Shown piece after piece: positions 5,180 through 7,170 of a DNA stretch of 7,170 nt (positions are counted from its first letter, which is position 1; each line of letters begins with the position of its first letter). The position numbers and the translations under genes are program-made. The notes under the pieces are model-generated. The model saw nothing but the letters and a program-made list of their open reading frames with translations. It was not told the DNA's origin and did not search any database. The stretch is from an uncultured Alphaproteobacteria bacterium (GTDB lineage: Bacteria > Pseudomonadota > Alphaproteobacteria > Caulobacterales > Parvularculaceae). The stretch covers positions 1 to 7,170 of the forward strand of contig CALKYG010000059.1 of the NCBI GenBank assembly GCA_938003575.1, given 5' to 3'.

Positions 5180-6093
5180 GCAATTTTCCTGTCAAGCATC
5201 GCCGCAGACGCATTGAGCGAGTCCCGCGCATCTTCGATCATGGACGCCCATTCTATCGCAGCGCGCCCCGCCTTGCCGTCGACCAGGGTCTGCGTTCCAT
5301 CCAGAATAGACCCGAAGAACGCTTCAACGCTTGCGCCAAGCGGATCGGCGAACGCAGCGGCCGCCGCTCGATCCGGCGACCCGGTGACCGAGCGTTTGAA
5401 GAAATCAATTTCCGTCACGCCGCCGTCGAACGCCGCTTTCAGCAATCGTCTGCGGCCCTCGGACCGGCGGCTTGCGATAAAGGAGCACTGCCGTCCGCCC
5501 GCGAACAGCAATGTCGCAATGGTTTCATTGCGATCGCCGCAGGCCGAAACCGACACCGGCGCCTCGAACCCGAAACATCGCGCGATGTCGAGATCATGGA
5601 TCATGAGATCGAAAACGACGGAGACTTCTTCGCCCCGGCCGGTCGGCGGACCGCACCGGCTGAATTCCAGCTTGGAGGGCTCGGACCCTGCGAGCGGGAG
5701 CCCGAGTGCGGCGAGAACGAATCGCTCCTGATGGCCGACCTGAAGGATGAGACCCTTTTTTTCAGCAAGCGCGATCAGGATGTCCGCCTGCGCGACCGTC
5801 ATCGCCAGAGGCTTTTCAACGTATACGTGCCGGCCGGCCTCAAGCGCGGCGCGCGCGGCGTCAAAATGCGCGGAAGCCGGGCTTGCGATCGTCACCGCAT
5901 CGACCGCCGCCAAAAGGCCGTCAAAATCCGCGAATTTGCGGACGCCGAGACGATCGGCGAGCGAGTCCGCACGGGCCGGGTCGGTATCAAAGACGCCGAC
6001 GAAATCGGCGCGGTCGGAGGCGGCGTGCTTGGCCGCATGATAGGCGCCAAAAACGCCTGCGCCGACGACGCCCGTTTTCAGCCTGCGCTCCAC
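5176..6093 (-). CDS. gnnA: Gfo/Idh/MocA family oxidoreductase, probable UDP-sugar 3-dehydrogenase (GnnA/WbpB-like)
   Basis: This NAD(P)-dependent dehydrogenase probably oxidises C3 of a UDP-sugar to the 3-keto form, which the overlapping aminotransferase then aminates. The 305 residues begin with a Rossmann fold, GAGVFG (11-16), with the acidic residue of VFDTD (34-38) positioned to bind the cofactor ribose. EKP (93-95), the hallmark of the family with its lysine, and VGHQERF (119-125) follow. FDLMIHDLDI (161-170) supplies the family's catalytic-region His and Asp residues. The length is on the short side for the family but suits GnnA/WbpB. The GTG start (6091-6093) has GGGAG (6102-6106) 8 nt upstream. 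The 4-bp GTGA overlap at its end implies translational coupling to the next gene. It could be transcribed with the DAHP synthase 105 bp upstream, as no clear promoter was seen in that gap. The oxidoreductase family is firm; GnnA against WbpB or another 3-dehydrogenase cannot be settled here. Confidence 0.87.
   Translation of the reverse strand: MERRLKTGVVGAGVFGAYHAAKHAASDRADFVGVFDTDPARADSLADRLGVRKFADFDGLLAAVDAVTIASPASAHFDAARAALEAGRHVYVEKPLAMTVAQADILIALAEKKGLILQVGHQERFVLAALGLPLAGSEPSKLEFSRCGPPTGRGEEVSVVFDLMIHDLDIARCFGFEAPVSVSACGDRNETIATLLFAGGRQCSFIASRRSEGRRRLLKAAFDGGVTEIDFFKRSVTGSPDRAAAAAFADPLGASVEAFFGSILDGTQTLVDGKAGRAAIEWASMIEDARDSLNASAAMLDRKIA
5187..5190 (-). promoter_or_regulatory. Shine-Dalgarno AGGA for the coupled GTG start of the aminotransferase
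   Basis: AGGA on the minus strand, inside the end of the dehydrogenase gene, lies 7 nt before the GTG at 5177-5179. It supports the GTG that overlaps the upstream stop codon, rather than the ATG 21 nt further in. Confidence 0.6.
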
Positions 6094-6198
6094 ACTCGTT
6101 ACTCCCGACGCTCTAACGATGGCGGGACCATAGCCGCACCGCTCGTCCTGCGATATGGACGGCGGTCAATCCCCATTCAAACAATGTTTCGGCCTGTT
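6094..6198 (-). other. 105-bp gap between DAHP synthase and the dehydrogenase
   Basis: This stretch contains the dehydrogenase SD (GGGAG, 6102-6106). On the minus strand there is a TTGACC hexamer (6164-6169) like a -35, but no matching -10 at 16-18 bp; a TATGGT further on is 31 bp away. I see no hairpin with a T-run, so read-through from the DAHP synthase gene is possible. Confidence 0.4.
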
Positions 6199-7170
6199 TC
6201 AGGGACTTAGAGCTTCTTTTTCCCGACTTTGCTTCAATTCGTCGGCAAGCAGGAACGCGAGTTCGAGGGCTTGGGTCGCGTTGAGCCTCGGATCGCAATG
6301 GGTGTGATAGCGGGAGCTGAGGTCGCTTTCGGAAATATCCTGAAGTCCGCCCAGGCATTCGGTCACGTTCTGACCGGTCATCTCGAGGTGCACGCCGCCC
6401 GGATAGGCGCTTTCCGCGCGACAGACATCAAAAAATGAATCGAGCTCTGAACGGATGTCGTCAAGCCGGCGGGTCTTCAGGCCGCTTTCCGCCTTGATCG
6501 TATTGCCGTGCATCGGATCGCTCGACCAGACGACCTTGCGGCCTTCGGCCTGCACCTTGCGGACAAGCGGCGGGAGTCCGGCGCCGACCTTCTCCGCGCC
6601 GAAGCGGGCGATCAACACGATGCGGCCGGAAATGTTCGACGGATTGAGCGCATCAAGGAGCCGAACAAGCTCATCCGGCTCCAGCGACGGCCCGCATTTG
6701 ACGCCGATCGGATTCTCGACCCCGCGGCAGTATTCGACATGCGCGCCGTCGAGCTGGCGCGTGCGATCGCCGATCCAGATCATGTGCGCGGACGTGTCGT
6801 ACCATTTTCCGGTCGTTGAATCGACGCGCGTCATCGCCTGCTCAAAGCCGAGCAGCAGCGCTTCATGGCTCGTATAGAAATCCACTTCGCGGACGGCGCG
6901 GACTTCCTTGGCCGTAATGCCGCACGCTTCCATGAACTTGAGCGCTTCTGAAATCCTGTCGGCAAGCGCCTTGTACCGCTCCGCCTGGGGATTGCCCGAA
7001 ACGAATTCGAGGGTCCAGCGGTGGACATTGTGCAGATCGGCGTAGCCGCCGCCTGCGAAAGCCCGGATGAGGTTGAGCGTCGCGGCGCTCTGTCCATAGG
7101 CTTTCAGAAGCCGCTGCGGGTCCGGCGTTCGCGCGGCGGCGTCGAATTCCATGCCGTTGATGTTGTCGCC
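6199..7170 (-). CDS. Class II (plant-type) DAHP synthase, 5' end outside the window
   Basis: This enzyme condenses phosphoenolpyruvate and erythrose 4-phosphate to 3-deoxy-D-arabino-heptulosonate 7-phosphate, the first step of the shikimate pathway in the cytoplasm. The visible 323 residues run from GDNING at the window edge to a TGA stop. Counting from that edge, signature blocks are [20 protein letters not shown] (14-33), [15 protein letters not shown] (132-146), GVKCGPS (156-162), DPMHGNT (218-224), [11 protein letters not shown] (258-268) and HCDPRLN (291-297). His221, Glu263 and Asp293 match the metal ligands of characterised class II enzymes (His369, Glu411, Asp441 in Mycobacterium tuberculosis). 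The fourth ligand, a Cys, would be in the missing N-terminal part, about 130 residues judging by the usual length near 450-460. An internal ATG at 7150-7152 is not the start, because the family sequence continues upstream of it in frame. It is probably the housekeeping enzyme; class II DAHP synthases are common in alphaproteobacteria. An aminoDAHP synthase role is possible but unsupported. Confidence 0.95.
   Translation of the reverse strand, partial: GDNINGMEFDAAARTPDPQRLLKAYGQSAATLNLIRAFAGGGYADLHNVHRWTLEFVSGNPQAERYKALADRISEALKFMEACGITAKEVRAVREVDFYTSHEALLLGFEQAMTRVDSTTGKWYDTSAHMIWIGDRTRQLDGAHVEYCRGVENPIGVKCGPSLEPDELVRLLDALNPSNISGRIVLIARFGAEKVGAGLPPLVRKVQAEGRKVVWSSDPMHGNTIKAESGLKTRRLDDIRSELDSFFDVCRAESAYPGGVHLEMTGQNVTECLGGLQDISESDLSSRYHTHCDPRLNATQALELAFLLADELKQSREKEALSP

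Noticed and set aside
6113..6358. Minus-strand 81-codon frame across the end of the DAHP synthase gene
   Set aside because: It overlaps the conserved C-terminal motifs of DAHP synthase in another frame and has no SD or recognisable domain.

Overview
The window is high-GC and densely coded. It holds five complete genes and two genes cut by its edges. Codon usage, the TGA/GTG/TTG signals and the gene families (class II DAHP synthase, a 3-oxo-sugar dehydrogenase/aminotransferase pair, FutA-type ferric uptake, a Zur-like N-terminus) fit a Gram-negative proteobacterium, most likely an alphaproteobacterium. The genus cannot be read from the sequence.

Left part (1-4052): metal homeostasis. At the left edge, on the minus strand, lies the first third-of-a-hundred codons of a probable Fur-superfamily (Zur-like) regulator with a TTG start. 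In front of it are two direct repeats of GATGTTATA that resemble Zur half-sites. Next come the parts of a ferric-iron ABC importer: a periplasmic Fe(III)-binding lipoprotein (187-1251, minus), its ATPase (1325-2359, minus) and a fused two-domain permease (2397-4052, plus). The permease diverges from the ATPase across only 37 bp. The binding-protein gene has its own candidate promoter, with a 12-of-14 match to the 7-1-7 Fur box between its -35 and -10 elements. Iron repression by a Fur-like protein is therefore the simplest reading.

Right part (4004-7170): sugar nucleotide and aromatic metabolism, all on the minus strand and read right to left. A class II DAHP synthase (5' end outside the window) is followed after 105 bp by a Gfo/Idh/MocA dehydrogenase. 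That gene overlaps a DegT/DnrJ/EryC1/StrS PLP aminotransferase by 4 bp (GTGA). The last two form a classic oxidise-then-transaminate pair that places an amino group at C3 of a UDP-sugar. GnnA/GnnB (UDP-GlcNAc3N for diamino-type lipid A) is the favoured reading and WbpB/WbpE the main alternative. The aminotransferase gene converges on the permease gene and the two overlap tail to tail by 49 bp.

No clearly new multi-gene system is visible. The points of most interest are regulatory and architectural: the Fur box inside a promoter, the Zur-like repeats beside a truncated His/Gly/Asp-rich regulator start, the split and divergent iron transporter, and the coupled amino-sugar pair beside DAHP synthase. 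There is no gene-free stretch over 300 bases, and I see no RNA gene, IS element or CRISPR array.
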